Of a stretch of 64,000 nt of DNA, positions 15,984 through 24,507 are shown piece by piece; within the stretch, counting starts at the first letter, position 1; the number at the start of each line of letters is the position of its first letter. A program made the position numbers and the translations under genes. The DNA is from Nibrella saemangeumensis (lineage in GTDB: Bacteria > Bacteroidota > Bacteroidia > Cytophagales > Spirosomataceae). The stretch lies in assembly GCF_039541915.1 (NCBI RefSeq), contig NZ_BAABHD010000077.1, positions 1-64,000 of the forward strand, given 5' to 3'. A model generated the notes under the pieces. That model did no database searches. It was not told where the DNA came from and saw only the letters and a list, made by a program, of their open reading frames with translations.

Positions 15984-17513
15984 TTACCGCGATTCCTGCT
16001 GCTTCTTATCCACTGGAGTAATTGCCGGCCAGAACCGGTTCACCAGAGTCAGGATCAGTTGATTCAGGTCAGGCACAATCCGGAAGGTAAACATGATTCC
16101 TATAAAAACGACCGATATGGCCAGTGAGCGCACAAGCACATCGATGCCTATCGTCAGCCAGGTATCCGCTGTGTTGGGCACTGCAGCCGCCAGCGCCCAG
16201 ATGCCGGCAGCAATGACCAGGACAAGCGCGTTGCGCCACGAAAAGGGTTGCAGCCCAAATTTATACCAGACAAACCACGTACGCATGCTGTTGAACAGCG
16301 CTGTAGCAAAGGCGGCTGCAATAGCGGCACCCTCCTGTCCGTACCTGGGCAGCATGTATTGGGTGGTCAGGAACGTGACGACTACCAGAAAAATAAAAAA
16401 AGCCGAATCGTAGGCGTAGTAGCGGGATGTAGCCAGAATCATGCCGTTTACGCCCGTAGCCATATCAAACAGCTTGCCCAGCCCTATCCACAGGATTACG
16501 TAATACCCGGCTTCGTAACCGGCCGGCAGAATTTTGAAGATGCTGGGCAGGTTGGCCGCTACGCCCACAAATACCAGGCACCCGGCAACCAGCTGGATCA
16601 AACAGCTCTTGCGATAGATGTTCTGGATGTTAGCCAGATCATTGGTTTTCCAGGAGTCGGCAATGATCACTCCCGAAACCTTATACAGCGCCATTGCCGG
16701 CATCTGGATAACCGTACCGAAATACGAGCAGATGGTGTAGATACCAGCCGCCGTCAGGCCCAGATAATGGCTGACCATGTATTTGTCGATGTGCAGAATA
16801 ACCTGCGACGACAAGCCGGTCAGCAGTGTCAGGGAGGCATAGCGGCTCAGTTGCCGGCGCATAGTCTGGTCGACGCGGATGTACTGTCTGTTCAGCGCCA
16901 GTGCTTTATCTCTGGCTATTTTGGCAATAAACAGGAATAGCGGCAGGGCCAGCGACAGCAGCCATAAACCCAGAAATGCCGGAAAGGAGACCAGGCCCAA
17001 TCCATACACCACCACCGCGCCCATAATCAGCAGCCGCTGCACAAATTGCTGCAGGAAGGTTCCCGTTACGGAATCATAAAGCAACTTTGCGTAGTTATCA
17101 AAAAGGCCGAAAAACAGGGTAAAAAACGTAACCGGTATCAGCAGATAATAATAATAGACAAATAACTGCGAGTTTTTGCCATACCACTCTACAATCAGCG
17201 GGCGTAGCGCCAGTAGTACGCCAGTACTCAGGAAAAAGCCAATCAGGGAAAAAGTTATGGTAATCAGCAGAAAGCCGTTATGCTGCCGCTCATAATCCCG
17301 GAAGTAAGTAAAGTACCGAACACCGGCGTTGCTGACACCGAGGCTGGCAAACTGAGCCAGCATGATGGCACCGGAGATATGCAACCCCAGCAGACCTATC
17401 TGGTCTTTGCTGAGCATATGAGGCATCAGAACACCCGTAGTAATAAAACCCAGCACGACACCGGCGTAGGAAAAGATAGTACCCTGAATTGCCTGTTTTT
17501 TAATAATACCCAT
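15984..17513 (-). CDS. Polysaccharide flippase (Wzx-like, MOP superfamily)
   Basis: This 509-residue integral membrane protein has about 12-14 hydrophobic helices and the N-terminal pattern of lipopolysaccharide flippases (KKQAIQGTIFSYAGVVLGF). It is expected to move a lipid-linked oligosaccharide across the inner membrane. Its start is one base past the legF stop, so translation is probably coupled and the cargo probably contains the nonulosonic acid made by the upstream genes. No polymerase (Wzy) gene is visible nearby. Confidence 0.88.
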   Translation of the reverse strand: MGIIKKQAIQGTIFSYAGVVLGFITTGVLMPHMLSKDQIGLLGLHISGAIMLAQFASLGVSNAGVRYFTYFRDYERQHNGFLLITITFSLIGFFLSTGVLLALRPLIVEWYGKNSQLFVYYYYLLIPVTFFTLFFGLFDNYAKLLYDSVTGTFLQQFVQRLLIMGAVVVYGLGLVSFPAFLGLWLLSLALPLFLFIAKIARDKALALNRQYIRVDQTMRRQLSRYASLTLLTGLSSQVILHIDKYMVSHYLGLTAAGIYTICSYFGTVIQMPAMALYKVSGVIIADSWKTNDLANIQNIYRKSCLIQLVAGCLVFVGVAANLPSIFKILPAGYEAGYYVILWIGLGKLFDMATGVNGMILATSRYYAYDSAFFIFLVVVTFLTTQYMLPRYGQEGAAIAAAFATALFNSMRTWFVWYKFGLQPFSWRNALVLVIAAGIWALAAAVPNTADTWLTIGIDVLVRSLAISVVFIGIMFTFRIVPDLNQLILTLVNRFWPAITPVDKKQQESR

Positions 17514-17514
17514 T

Positions 17515-18210
17515 TTAGTCGGTTGTCAGGGAACGCCGGCCGGCCAGAAATTCGGCAAACTCCCAATCGAGTGGCGTATCCAAATCAACGGAATCTTCGG
17601 CGCTCATGACATATTTCCTTATTTTGGTAAACCGGCTGAGAGCCATTTGTTCCAGCGATGCCGTATTGATCACGTACACAGCTCCGTTATATTCATAAAC
17701 CGTAGGGCAGTCTTGCCGGCGGTCAAAGTTCCCCTTTTTTGAGTGCTCCAGGTAGCCTTCTGCATTCTCTTCAAAGAGGGTGAAATAGGGGTTCCCCTTC
17801 GACTCGGTTACCGATACCACCATGTCAAGCTGGTCGGAATACAAGTTAATGGCTTCCCGCACATGCTGGGCAGTACGAAAAGGCGATGTGGGCTGAAGCA
17901 GCACCACGGCGTCCGGACGTTTACCCTGTTGCTTATAAAAATCCACGGCATGGCGAATTACCTCGTAGTTGCCAGCCTGATCGGTAGCCAGAGCGTCTGG
18001 TCTCCTGAATGGCACCCGTAATCTGTACTGTTCGGCTGCACGGATGATCTCATCGGCGTCCGTCGACAGGCAAATAGCCTCGTCGGGTGCCAGTTGCCGG
18101 GCCGTATCAATCGTGTAATATAATAAGGGCTTACCCGCAAAAGGCTTTATGTTTTTGCCGGGAATACCTTTTGATCCACCTCTCGCCGTGATGAGAAACA
18201 GCCAGTTCAT
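17515..18210 (-). CDS. legF: CMP-legionaminate (nonulosonate) cytidylyltransferase
   Basis: The enzyme activates a nonulosonic acid with CTP. The ATG at 18210 gives MNWLFLITARGGSKGIPGKN, the family's N-terminal CTP-binding motif, and overlaps the ptmE stop as ATGA. A longer frame would add 22 unrelated residues. Other motifs are LLQPTSPFR and DTPLDWEFAE. The length of 231 residues is normal. NeuA, PseF and LegF are hard to separate by sequence. The surrounding genes point to legionaminic acid. Confidence 0.88.
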   Translation of the reverse strand: MNWLFLITARGGSKGIPGKNIKPFAGKPLLYYTIDTARQLAPDEAICLSTDADEIIRAAEQYRLRVPFRRPDALATDQAGNYEVIRHAVDFYKQQGKRPDAVVLLQPTSPFRTAQHVREAINLYSDQLDMVVSVTESKGNPYFTLFEENAEGYLEHSKKGNFDRRQDCPTVYEYNGAVYVINTASLEQMALSRFTKIRKYVMSAEDSVDLDTPLDWEFAEFLAGRRSLTTD

Positions 18211-19250
18211 AAGGTAATGTGGTTTATATCCATACACGCTTTCTGATAATCCTCGGGCCGGCCGATGTCGAGCCAATAGCCCAGCAGCGGAAAGTAGGTT
18301 ACCTTGTACCCCTCGTCTATGAGCTTTTCGAGCAGGTCGGTCGCGTTATATACGCCTTCCGGAATCAGGTCTACCACACTCCGCTTCATCAGATATATAC
18401 CTGCGTTGATGTAATACGTGTACGTCGGCTTTTCTTTTAGTGACAAAATGCCCCCATCCGCCGTTTCCAGCACTGCGTAAGGAATACTGACCGGATAAGG
18501 CACCGTGGCCACCGACATGTCAGCGTTCTGCCGCCGGAACTCTTCGTAAAAGTCCTCAAAATCAATGTTGGTGAGGAGGTCGGAATTCATCAGCAGAACG
18601 GCATCGTAATGGTAGTCGTTCGTCAGCCGGAGCGAACCTATCGTCCCCAGTGGCTCTGCTTCCCTGGTGTAATCGATGGTTACCCCTTTGGCCGAGCCGT
18701 CGCCAAAATACGCTTCCAGTTGCTCACCGAGGTATCTGGTCGTGATATGAATATGGTTAATGCCGAAGCGGATGAGCCGGTCTACGTTATGTTCAATAAT
18801 GGGCTTGTCGCCTACTCTCAGCAGTGGTTTGGGTGTGTTGCGGGTAAGGGGCAACAGCCGTTCGCCCCGGCCGCCGGCCATAATGACGGCATCAACCGGT
18901 AGCAAGGCTTTGGTCTTCGCCAGATTGATGATGCGAAGGATTCTCCCTTCCGCGTCAATCTCCGGAATAAGTTGCAGCAACTGCGTCCGGAAGCGCCGGA
19001 TGGTTTCTGTATCGTACTCGTTCTGCCGCAGAAAGCGATAGCTGGTGTTCATAAACCGGCTTACCGGGTCGGTAAGTGGTTTGCCGTTCAGTAGGCCCCG
19101 GCGAATGTCGCCGTCGGTGAGCGTACCCTGTAGCCGGCCCGACTGGTCAGTAACGAATAGCGTGAGGTACTGACCGAGGCTGCTCAGTTGTCCCAGAGCG
19201 GTGGTGACAGGTGCATCCTGCGGGATGATGTGTTTAGTGTAGTCTTCCAC
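18207..19250 (-). CDS. ptmE: CBS-domain sugar-1-phosphate nucleotidyltransferase (PtmE-like)
   Basis: Two N-terminal CBS repeats (about residues 5-115) precede a nucleotidyltransferase domain with VDAVIMAGGRGERLLPLT (about 118-135) and NSDLLTNIDF. The Campylobacter relative PtmE makes GDP-GlcN from glucosamine-1-phosphate and so opens the GDP route to legionaminic acid. The same architecture and operon suggest the same role here. The start is GTG at 19250, overlapping the end of legG by 17 bp. The stop overlaps legF by 4 bp. The CBS domains may sense a nucleotide. Confidence 0.85.
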   Translation of the reverse strand: MEDYTKHIIPQDAPVTTALGQLSSLGQYLTLFVTDQSGRLQGTLTDGDIRRGLLNGKPLTDPVSRFMNTSYRFLRQNEYDTETIRRFRTQLLQLIPEIDAEGRILRIINLAKTKALLPVDAVIMAGGRGERLLPLTRNTPKPLLRVGDKPIIEHNVDRLIRFGINHIHITTRYLGEQLEAYFGDGSAKGVTIDYTREAEPLGTIGSLRLTNDYHYDAVLLMNSDLLTNIDFEDFYEEFRRQNADMSVATVPYPVSIPYAVLETADGGILSLKEKPTYTYYINAGIYLMKRSVVDLIPEGVYNATDLLEKLIDEGYKVTYFPLLGYWLDIGRPEDYQKACMDINHITL

Positions 19251-20346
19251 GAACCTGTTTTAGAATAGAAACAATTTGCTGCGCGGTGTTGCCGTTGCCG
19301 TAAACCGAGATAGGTGCCAGGGCAGGTGATTTCTCAATGGAATGTACCGCTTCCAGGATCTTTGCTGAGTTTATGTCGCAGTTGATAATGTTGGGCGTTA
19401 TGATTCGTCCTGCCTGTCGGGTCCCCAGGTTAACGACGTACTTTGGGAAAAAGCTGGCTTCAACAAAGCCGCTCGACGTGTTTCCCAGCATAAAGTAGCA
19501 ATATTTCATGCACGTAAGATAACCGATGGTGCCGAATGACTCGATACCGATGGCCTGCGCGTGTCGGTCTATAAACCGAACGAGTTGTTCACGCACATAA
19601 TTGCCCATCGTGTCGGCATTGGGCATGGTAATAACCAGTTGATAACCTGTTAATTGCTCCAAGGCGTCAATTAGCTCGGCTATATGTTCTTTATTCTTTT
19701 CGAACGAGACCGTCTCCGGATGAAACGTAATCAGGGTGGTCGGAATGCCAAGGTCAATGGCGAATTTCCGGTTAAATTCCTCTTTGGTGAGCAGCTTTAG
19801 CTGACGGAGGTTGTCAATGCTCAGCGCTCCGACATTATACACGTGCTCCGGCGACGCAGTCAGTTCGACAACCCGTTTTTTGTAAACGTCGGTAGTGGTA
19901 AAATGATACGCAGCCATGACCGTGATGGCATGCCGGAACGCGTTATCGATAGCCCCCAGCGTTGTTTCTCCTCCATGTATGTGCGCGAGCGGAATGTTGA
20001 AGGGCAGCGCACTGGCCACGGCCGCAAACATTTCGTAGCGGTCACCGAGGCAGAAAACCAGATCATACGTCTCCTGGGGCCATACCGCCGAAAAAGCCTG
20101 CATGGTAGTGCCCATTGACTGGCTAATGTCAGTTGGCGTATCACCCGCCGGAATGGTTTCGACCCGGTGTTTTACTGAGAAACCGTCGGCAATAATCTGA
20201 TCAACGGTGTGGCCATGGCGCTGCGACAGGTGCGTACCAAAGGCGATAACTTCCAGGTCGAAGAACGAATCCTGGGCCAGGGCCACCAGCAGCGGGTAAT
20301 AAATGCTGTAATCGGCCCGGGAACTGGTCAAAACGCCGATTTTCAT
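19234..20346 (-). CDS. legG: NDP-sugar hydrolysing 2-epimerase (LegG/NeuC)
   Basis: A 370-residue enzyme of the UDP-GlcNAc 2-epimerase fold that releases the nucleotide while epimerising C2, giving the mannose-configured sugar for the synthase. The ATG at 20346 gives MKIGVLTSSRADYSIYYPLL, the NeuC/LegG start, and overlaps the legI stop as ATGA. Other motifs are FGTHLS, CLGDRYEMFA, HIHGGETT and GNTSSGFVEA. In the legionaminate pathway its substrate is a GDP- or UDP-2,4-diacetamido-2,4,6-trideoxyglucose. Confidence 0.9.
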   Translation of the reverse strand: MKIGVLTSSRADYSIYYPLLVALAQDSFFDLEVIAFGTHLSQRHGHTVDQIIADGFSVKHRVETIPAGDTPTDISQSMGTTMQAFSAVWPQETYDLVFCLGDRYEMFAAVASALPFNIPLAHIHGGETTLGAIDNAFRHAITVMAAYHFTTTDVYKKRVVELTASPEHVYNVGALSIDNLRQLKLLTKEEFNRKFAIDLGIPTTLITFHPETVSFEKNKEHIAELIDALEQLTGYQLVITMPNADTMGNYVREQLVRFIDRHAQAIGIESFGTIGYLTCMKYCYFMLGNTSSGFVEASFFPKYVVNLGTRQAGRIITPNIINCDINSAKILEAVHSIEKSPALAPISVYGNGNTAQQIVSILKQVRGRLH

Positions 20347-21365
20347 TGCAGATCCTCCCACGCCAACAAATGCTCAACGGCTGCATGAACAGCCAGGGTA
20401 CGCCCGATCACGGCATCCAGTTGCATGGGTGAGATCCCGCTGCCAGGTCGTTTCATAACCAGATCAGCCTCCGTGAGCACGTGACCAGCCGGCAGGGCCT
20501 GCGCCAGGTGGATGCTCTTGCGGGCAACGGTGATGTTTTTTTGTTCGGAGGGGGTCGGCTGCTTGATGCCGTCTCCCAGGGCTACCTCGATATGCCGGAT
20601 CGCCCGGACCATGTGCTGCAATTCATCGGGTTCAAGCGAAGCCAGGTGGTCGGGACCTTCCAGGCTGCGATCGAGGGTAAAATGCTTTTCGATAACGGTA
20701 GCGCCCAGTGCCACAGCCGCAATCGGTACTTCAACACCGGGCGTATGGTCGGAATAACCGATGGCTACCCCAAACGTATCGCCGATGGTCTGCATGGCCC
20801 GCAGGTTTACGTCCCGGAAGGGCGACGGATAATCGGTATTGCAGTGCAGGATGGTAATGTTTTCTTTCGGGGTACCGGCGCTGACCAGAACCTCCAGCAT
20901 GGCCGCAATATCCTCCATCGTAGCCATGCCTGTAGAGGCAATTACCTGCTTACCAAAACGGCCAATCATCCGCAGGTACGGCAGGTTGGTAATCTCACCG
21001 GACGGAATTTTGAAAATCTCCAGTCCCAACACGGCCAGAAAGTCAAGACTCTCCAGGTCAAACGCGGTGGATAGAAACCGGATATCACGCTCGCGGCAAT
21101 GAGCCATCAACTCCCGGTGCTGCTCCGGCGAAAGCTCCAGCTTTTTCAGCATACTGAACTGCGAATTGTCATCGTCACCCGGCATATTGTTCACCTGGTA
21201 TTCTGCCTTGCGCGCCGAAGAACTGACCAGCTTCTCGGTTTTGAACGTCTGAAACTTGACGATATCGGCCCCGGCTCCGGCGGCTATATCGATGAGTTGT
21301 TTGGCGAGGTTAATGTCACCGTTATGATTAACGCCCGCTTCGGCAATGATCAGTGTTTTACTCAT
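20343..21365 (-). CDS. legI: Legionaminate/N-acetylneuraminate synthase
   Basis: A 340-residue NeuB-family enzyme condenses phosphoenolpyruvate with the mannose-type hexosamine to make a nine-carbon acid. The TIM barrel shows IIAEAGVNHNGD (5-16), VKFQTFK, IPSGEITN, STGMATMEDI, IGYSDHTPG and VIEKHFTLD. A SAF/antifreeze-like domain (about 275-335) closes the active site in dimers. It overlaps both neighbours by 4 bp. Assignment to legionaminate rather than Neu5Ac comes from the adjacent dehydratase and aminotransferase. Confidence 0.93.
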   Translation of the reverse strand: MSKTLIIAEAGVNHNGDINLAKQLIDIAAGAGADIVKFQTFKTEKLVSSSARKAEYQVNNMPGDDDNSQFSMLKKLELSPEQHRELMAHCRERDIRFLSTAFDLESLDFLAVLGLEIFKIPSGEITNLPYLRMIGRFGKQVIASTGMATMEDIAAMLEVLVSAGTPKENITILHCNTDYPSPFRDVNLRAMQTIGDTFGVAIGYSDHTPGVEVPIAAVALGATVIEKHFTLDRSLEGPDHLASLEPDELQHMVRAIRHIEVALGDGIKQPTPSEQKNITVARKSIHLAQALPAGHVLTEADLVMKRPGSGISPMQLDAVIGRTLAVHAAVEHLLAWEDLQ

Positions 21366-22009
21366 AATACTCTCTTTTTCGGAACCGCCGGATTGCCTGC
21401 ATACAGGGTACCGGCTTCCGTATGGTTCAGCACAACGGCTCCCGCACCGATCAGGCAGTTTGGGGCCACCTGAACGCCGTGCGAAACCACGGCGTTGCTG
21501 CCAACAAAGCAGTTATTGCCCACCCTGCAGTCGCCGTTAAGAATGGCTGCCGTTGAGACATGGCTGTGGTCACCGATACGGGCATCGTGTTCAACCAGAG
21601 CGGAGGTGTTGATGATACAATTTACGCCAATAGCCGCGCCGGCATTCACAAAAGCGTTATGGTGTATCAAGGTGCCTTCGCCTATCGTTGCCCGTCTGGA
21701 AACGTAAGCCGTTGGGGCTATAACGACCGGCAGTATACCACCCCGGCTTTTAATCAGATTGAAAAGCCGGCTCCGGATGGCACTGCTCCGGACCTGCCCG
21801 ACCGTCACCAGAAAATACTGATAGTGGCGCACCAGCGAATCCAGATCATCGTCGCCGGCGATTACCGGGTAACCACTTACTTCTGTGCCAATTTTCTCTT
21901 TAACATCTACAATGCCCGCAATGCTGAACCGGACCGAGGATTCAACTACCTCAATCACCGATTTGCAGTGGCCGCCACCGCCTACCAGTATTAATGGCTC
22001 CTGAGTCAT
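21362..22009 (-). CDS. legH: Sugar N-acetyltransferase (LegH/PglD-like)
   Basis: A 215-residue acetyltransferase of the NeuD/PglD group. A Rossmann-like N-terminal part (PLILVGGGGHCKSVIEVV) is followed by left-handed beta-helix hexapeptides (ATIGEGTLI, AIGVNCIINTSALVEHDARIG in part, VGNNCFVGSNAVV). It should acetylate the 4-amino group made by LegC using acetyl-CoA. It overlaps legC and legI by 4 bp on each side. Confidence 0.88.
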   Translation of the reverse strand: MTQEPLILVGGGGHCKSVIEVVESSVRFSIAGIVDVKEKIGTEVSGYPVIAGDDDLDSLVRHYQYFLVTVGQVRSSAIRSRLFNLIKSRGGILPVVIAPTAYVSRRATIGEGTLIHHNAFVNAGAAIGVNCIINTSALVEHDARIGDHSHVSTAAILNGDCRVGNNCFVGSNAVVSHGVQVAPNCLIGAGAVVLNHTEAGTLYAGNPAVPKKRVL

Positions 22010-23151
22010 ATCAGTCGTACGCTGCTGGGTATGTTCACCAGCCGGTCCTCAATGTATTCGGCATTAGAGATGTCTCCCCACAGGCAGTGGCTGAACATAG
22101 GCAGTTTGGTCAGCAGGGTCCAGGCCGGGCGGGTCATTACACCCCGATTGTTGGTATATTCCAGAAACTCGTCGCGCTCCCGACGGTCATTCAGCAGAAT
22201 GGCGTTCAGCCAATAATTTGATTGGCTGTCGGCGGGATCTTCAATAAACTTGTATGGAGTAGCGCCGAAGAACTCCTGGTATAAGCCGGCCAGTTCCCGT
22301 TTGTTAGCGATAAATCGATCCAGTTGCTCCATCTGAGCACAGGCGAGGGCTGCGTTCAGGTTGGTTAGCCGGTAATTGTAGCCGATGTAGTCATGGTTGA
22401 ATTCCCACTTATGCGGCACTTTAGCCTGAGTGGTCAGGTGTTTGGCCAGTTTGCCTAGTGCCTCATCGTTGGTCACCACCATTCCTCCGCCACCGCAGGT
22501 GATGGTTTTATTGCCGTTGAAGCTATACGTGCCCAGTAGCCCGAAGGTGCCGGTTTGCTGGCCTTTATACGTGCTGCCTAGCGACTCAGCGGCATCTTCT
22601 ACCACCGGGATATGATACTCGCCACAAAGCCGGACAATGGCATCAATGACAGCAGGATGCCCAAAGGTATGCATCGGTACGCAGGCACTGATGCGTTTAC
22701 CGCTGGCTTTATGGTAGCAATTTCCCTTCCGAACGTCGGTCTGCTCTTCCAGAAACGCGGCCAGTTTCTCGTGGCTGAGGCTGAGGGTGGCTGGGTCAAT
22801 ATCGATAAAACAGGGCTCCGCGCCGGTATAGGAAATGGCATTACTAGTCGCGATGAACGACAATGGCTGGGTAATGACCAGTTCGTCGCGTTTGACTCCG
22901 GCCAATACCAGCGCAATGTGCAGGGCTGCGGTGCCATTTACGGTGGCAATGGCGTAGGAGGCTCCGGTATACTCCCGGATCATCTCCTCAAAGCGATCAA
23001 CGTACCGGCCGACGGAGGAGACAAACGTTGAATCTATGGCATCATTGACATACTGCTTCTCGTTGCCGCAGAAGCGGGGTTCGTGCAGGGGAATAAAGCG
23101 CTCGTTTTCGCCGAACTGGTCGCGGACAAACTGGACAAACTGCTCAAACAT
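22006..23151 (-). CDS. legC: LegC-family PLP aminotransferase
   Basis: A 381-residue DegT/DnrJ/EryC1 enzyme adds the 4-amino group to the 4-keto-6-deoxy sugar nucleotide. The PLP lysine sits in YSFNGNKTITCGGGGMVV (about residues 190-207). The start MFEQFVQFVRDQFG and the segment IPLHEPRFCGNEKQYV are typical of the LegC subgroup. It overlaps legB by 8 bp and legH by 4 bp. The product goes to LegH. Confidence 0.92.
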   Translation of the reverse strand: MFEQFVQFVRDQFGENERFIPLHEPRFCGNEKQYVNDAIDSTFVSSVGRYVDRFEEMIREYTGASYAIATVNGTAALHIALVLAGVKRDELVITQPLSFIATSNAISYTGAEPCFIDIDPATLSLSHEKLAAFLEEQTDVRKGNCYHKASGKRISACVPMHTFGHPAVIDAIVRLCGEYHIPVVEDAAESLGSTYKGQQTGTFGLLGTYSFNGNKTITCGGGGMVVTNDEALGKLAKHLTTQAKVPHKWEFNHDYIGYNYRLTNLNAALACAQMEQLDRFIANKRELAGLYQEFFGATPYKFIEDPADSQSNYWLNAILLNDRRERDEFLEYTNNRGVMTRPAWTLLTKLPMFSHCLWGDISNAEYIEDRLVNIPSSVRLI

Positions 23152-24130
23152 TATAGATGTGCGCCTTATACTGTTTCAGATTTTCGGAATTGCGGAACCA
23201 CGCTATGGTTTCCTGTAAGCCCTCGTCCAGTGTATACCGGGGCCGCCAGGATGTTGCCGAGGTAATTTTCTGGTTGGAGCCCATCAGCCGCTCCACTTCG
23301 CTCTTTTCGGGCCGCAGCCTCACATCATCCGAGACAATCTCGGCCTGCACACCCATCAGGTCAATAATTTTATGGGCCAGGTCGCCAATGCTGATTTCTG
23401 CGTTGGTTGCAATGTTAACCTCCTGACCGATCAGCGCATCGTGTTTAGCGATTTCGGCAAAACCACTCACGGTATCCTTGACGAATACCAGGTCACGGGT
23501 AGGGTGGAGGGCACCGAGTTTAATCTGCCGGTAGCCGTTGAGCAGTTGGGTTATAATGGTTGGAATCACCGCTCTGGCCGACTGGCGTGGACCATAGGTA
23601 TTAAACGGACGTACCGTTACCACCGGCAGGTTGAAACTGCGGTGGAAGGATTCGGCCATAAAATCGGCTCCGATTTTGGTAGCTGAGTATGGCGATTGCC
23701 CTTGCCGTGGATGGGTTTCGTCAATGGGTACGGATAAAGCGGTACCATACACCTCCGAGGTTGAGGTGATCAGCACTTTTTCGACTTGCAGGTCACGGGC
23801 CGCCTGCAGGATATTAAGGGTACCTTTGATGTTGGTATCGACGTAACTGTCGGGCGAATGGTAGCTATAGGGGATAGCAATAAGCGCGGCCAGGTGAAAA
23901 ACGATGTCGACATCTATCATGGCCGTGCGTACGCCGTTCGGGTCCCGCACATCACCGGCAAAAATCTCGATTGCCTGCAGCTTTTCGGCGGGTAGGGTAT
24001 CCAGCCAGCCCCAGCTATTAAAGGAGTTATAATAGGTAAATGCCTTTACGGCATACCCGTCGTCCAGCAATTTCTCAACCAGGTGGCTGCCAATAAAACC
24101 GTCAGCTCCCGTAACCAGTACTTTTTTCAT
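23144..24130 (-). CDS. legB: NAD-dependent 4,6-dehydratase LegB
   Basis: A 328-residue extended-SDR dehydratase starts the pathway by making the 4-keto-6-deoxy intermediate from an NDP-GlcNAc. The NAD-binding motif is VTGADGFIGSHLVE (6-19). TSTSEVYGTA carries the catalytic Thr region, YSATKIGADF the YxxxK pair (about 150), and RPFNTYGPRQ is conserved. It is the first gene of the operon and has a good promoter 26 bp upstream. Confidence 0.92.
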   Translation of the reverse strand: MKKVLVTGADGFIGSHLVEKLLDDGYAVKAFTYYNSFNSWGWLDTLPAEKLQAIEIFAGDVRDPNGVRTAMIDVDIVFHLAALIAIPYSYHSPDSYVDTNIKGTLNILQAARDLQVEKVLITSTSEVYGTALSVPIDETHPRQGQSPYSATKIGADFMAESFHRSFNLPVVTVRPFNTYGPRQSARAVIPTIITQLLNGYRQIKLGALHPTRDLVFVKDTVSGFAEIAKHDALIGQEVNIATNAEISIGDLAHKIIDLMGVQAEIVSDDVRLRPEKSEVERLMGSNQKITSATSWRPRYTLDEGLQETIAWFRNSENLKQYKAHIYNV

Positions 24131-24155
24131 TCACAGTGGCGTGTTCGCAACCGGA

Positions 24156-24185
24156 CAAAATTAGCAAATAAATACCGGGCGGCAA
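24156..24185 (-). promoter_or_regulatory. Promoter of the legionaminate operon
   Basis: On the minus strand a -33 TTG (24185-24183) and a -7 TAATTTTG (24163-24156) are 19 bp apart. Transcription would start near 24149, some 20 nt before the legB ATG. No other promoter is evident within the operon. Confidence 0.72.
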
Positions 24186-24507
24186 CGTGGCTAATCGACT
24201 AGTGGCGTATAACGTATATTCTCAGCAACTATGGGCGCAGACTTCTTCGCCATCCCCTATACTGGAGTGCCCCGGAATGATTTCGAGGCAGATTCAGGTA
24301 TATTATCAGGCTTTGTAACCGGGAGATGAAACGTTGCAGGATACGATATAAAATTGTATTATTACAGAAACGGGCCCCGCAGTGGCAGGTAGCATAGCAT
24401 CTCAGGTTGGGTTAGGATCAGGGTTGGCCACCCCATAAATTAATAGCAGTCTACATGGGTAGAGTCTTCTTTATTGATGATTTATTAGTAAGTCGTAAGA
24501 GCAATTC
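24186..24507. other. Intergenic stretch between legB and the AraC gene
   Basis: This is the common upstream region of the divergent legB operon and the araC-type regulator. Beyond the legB promoter I see no gene. It contains a weak AT-rich inverted repeat (ATACGAT...ATTGTAT, near 24340). I found no good TAnnTTTG box for the regulator and no copy of the operator found at the catabolic promoters. Confidence 0.5.

Noticed and set aside
16248..16940. 230-residue plus-strand frame opposite the flippase gene
   Set aside because: It is an antisense shadow with unnatural composition and no promoter.
20481..21074. 197-residue plus-strand frame opposite legI
   Set aside because: It is an antisense shadow of a strongly supported NeuB-family gene.
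17515..23151. Assignment of the operon to Neu5Ac or pseudaminic acid synthesis
   Set aside because: Neu5Ac synthesis needs no dehydratase or aminotransferase, and the pseudaminate pathway would need PseB/PseC/PseG-type enzymes; the LegB/LegC/LegG types and PtmE fit legionaminate better.
24440..24507. Copy of the catabolic operator before the AraC gene (AATAGCAG near 24441)
   Set aside because: Only one half-site-like word is present, with no partner at 21 bp and no -7 box at the fixed distance.
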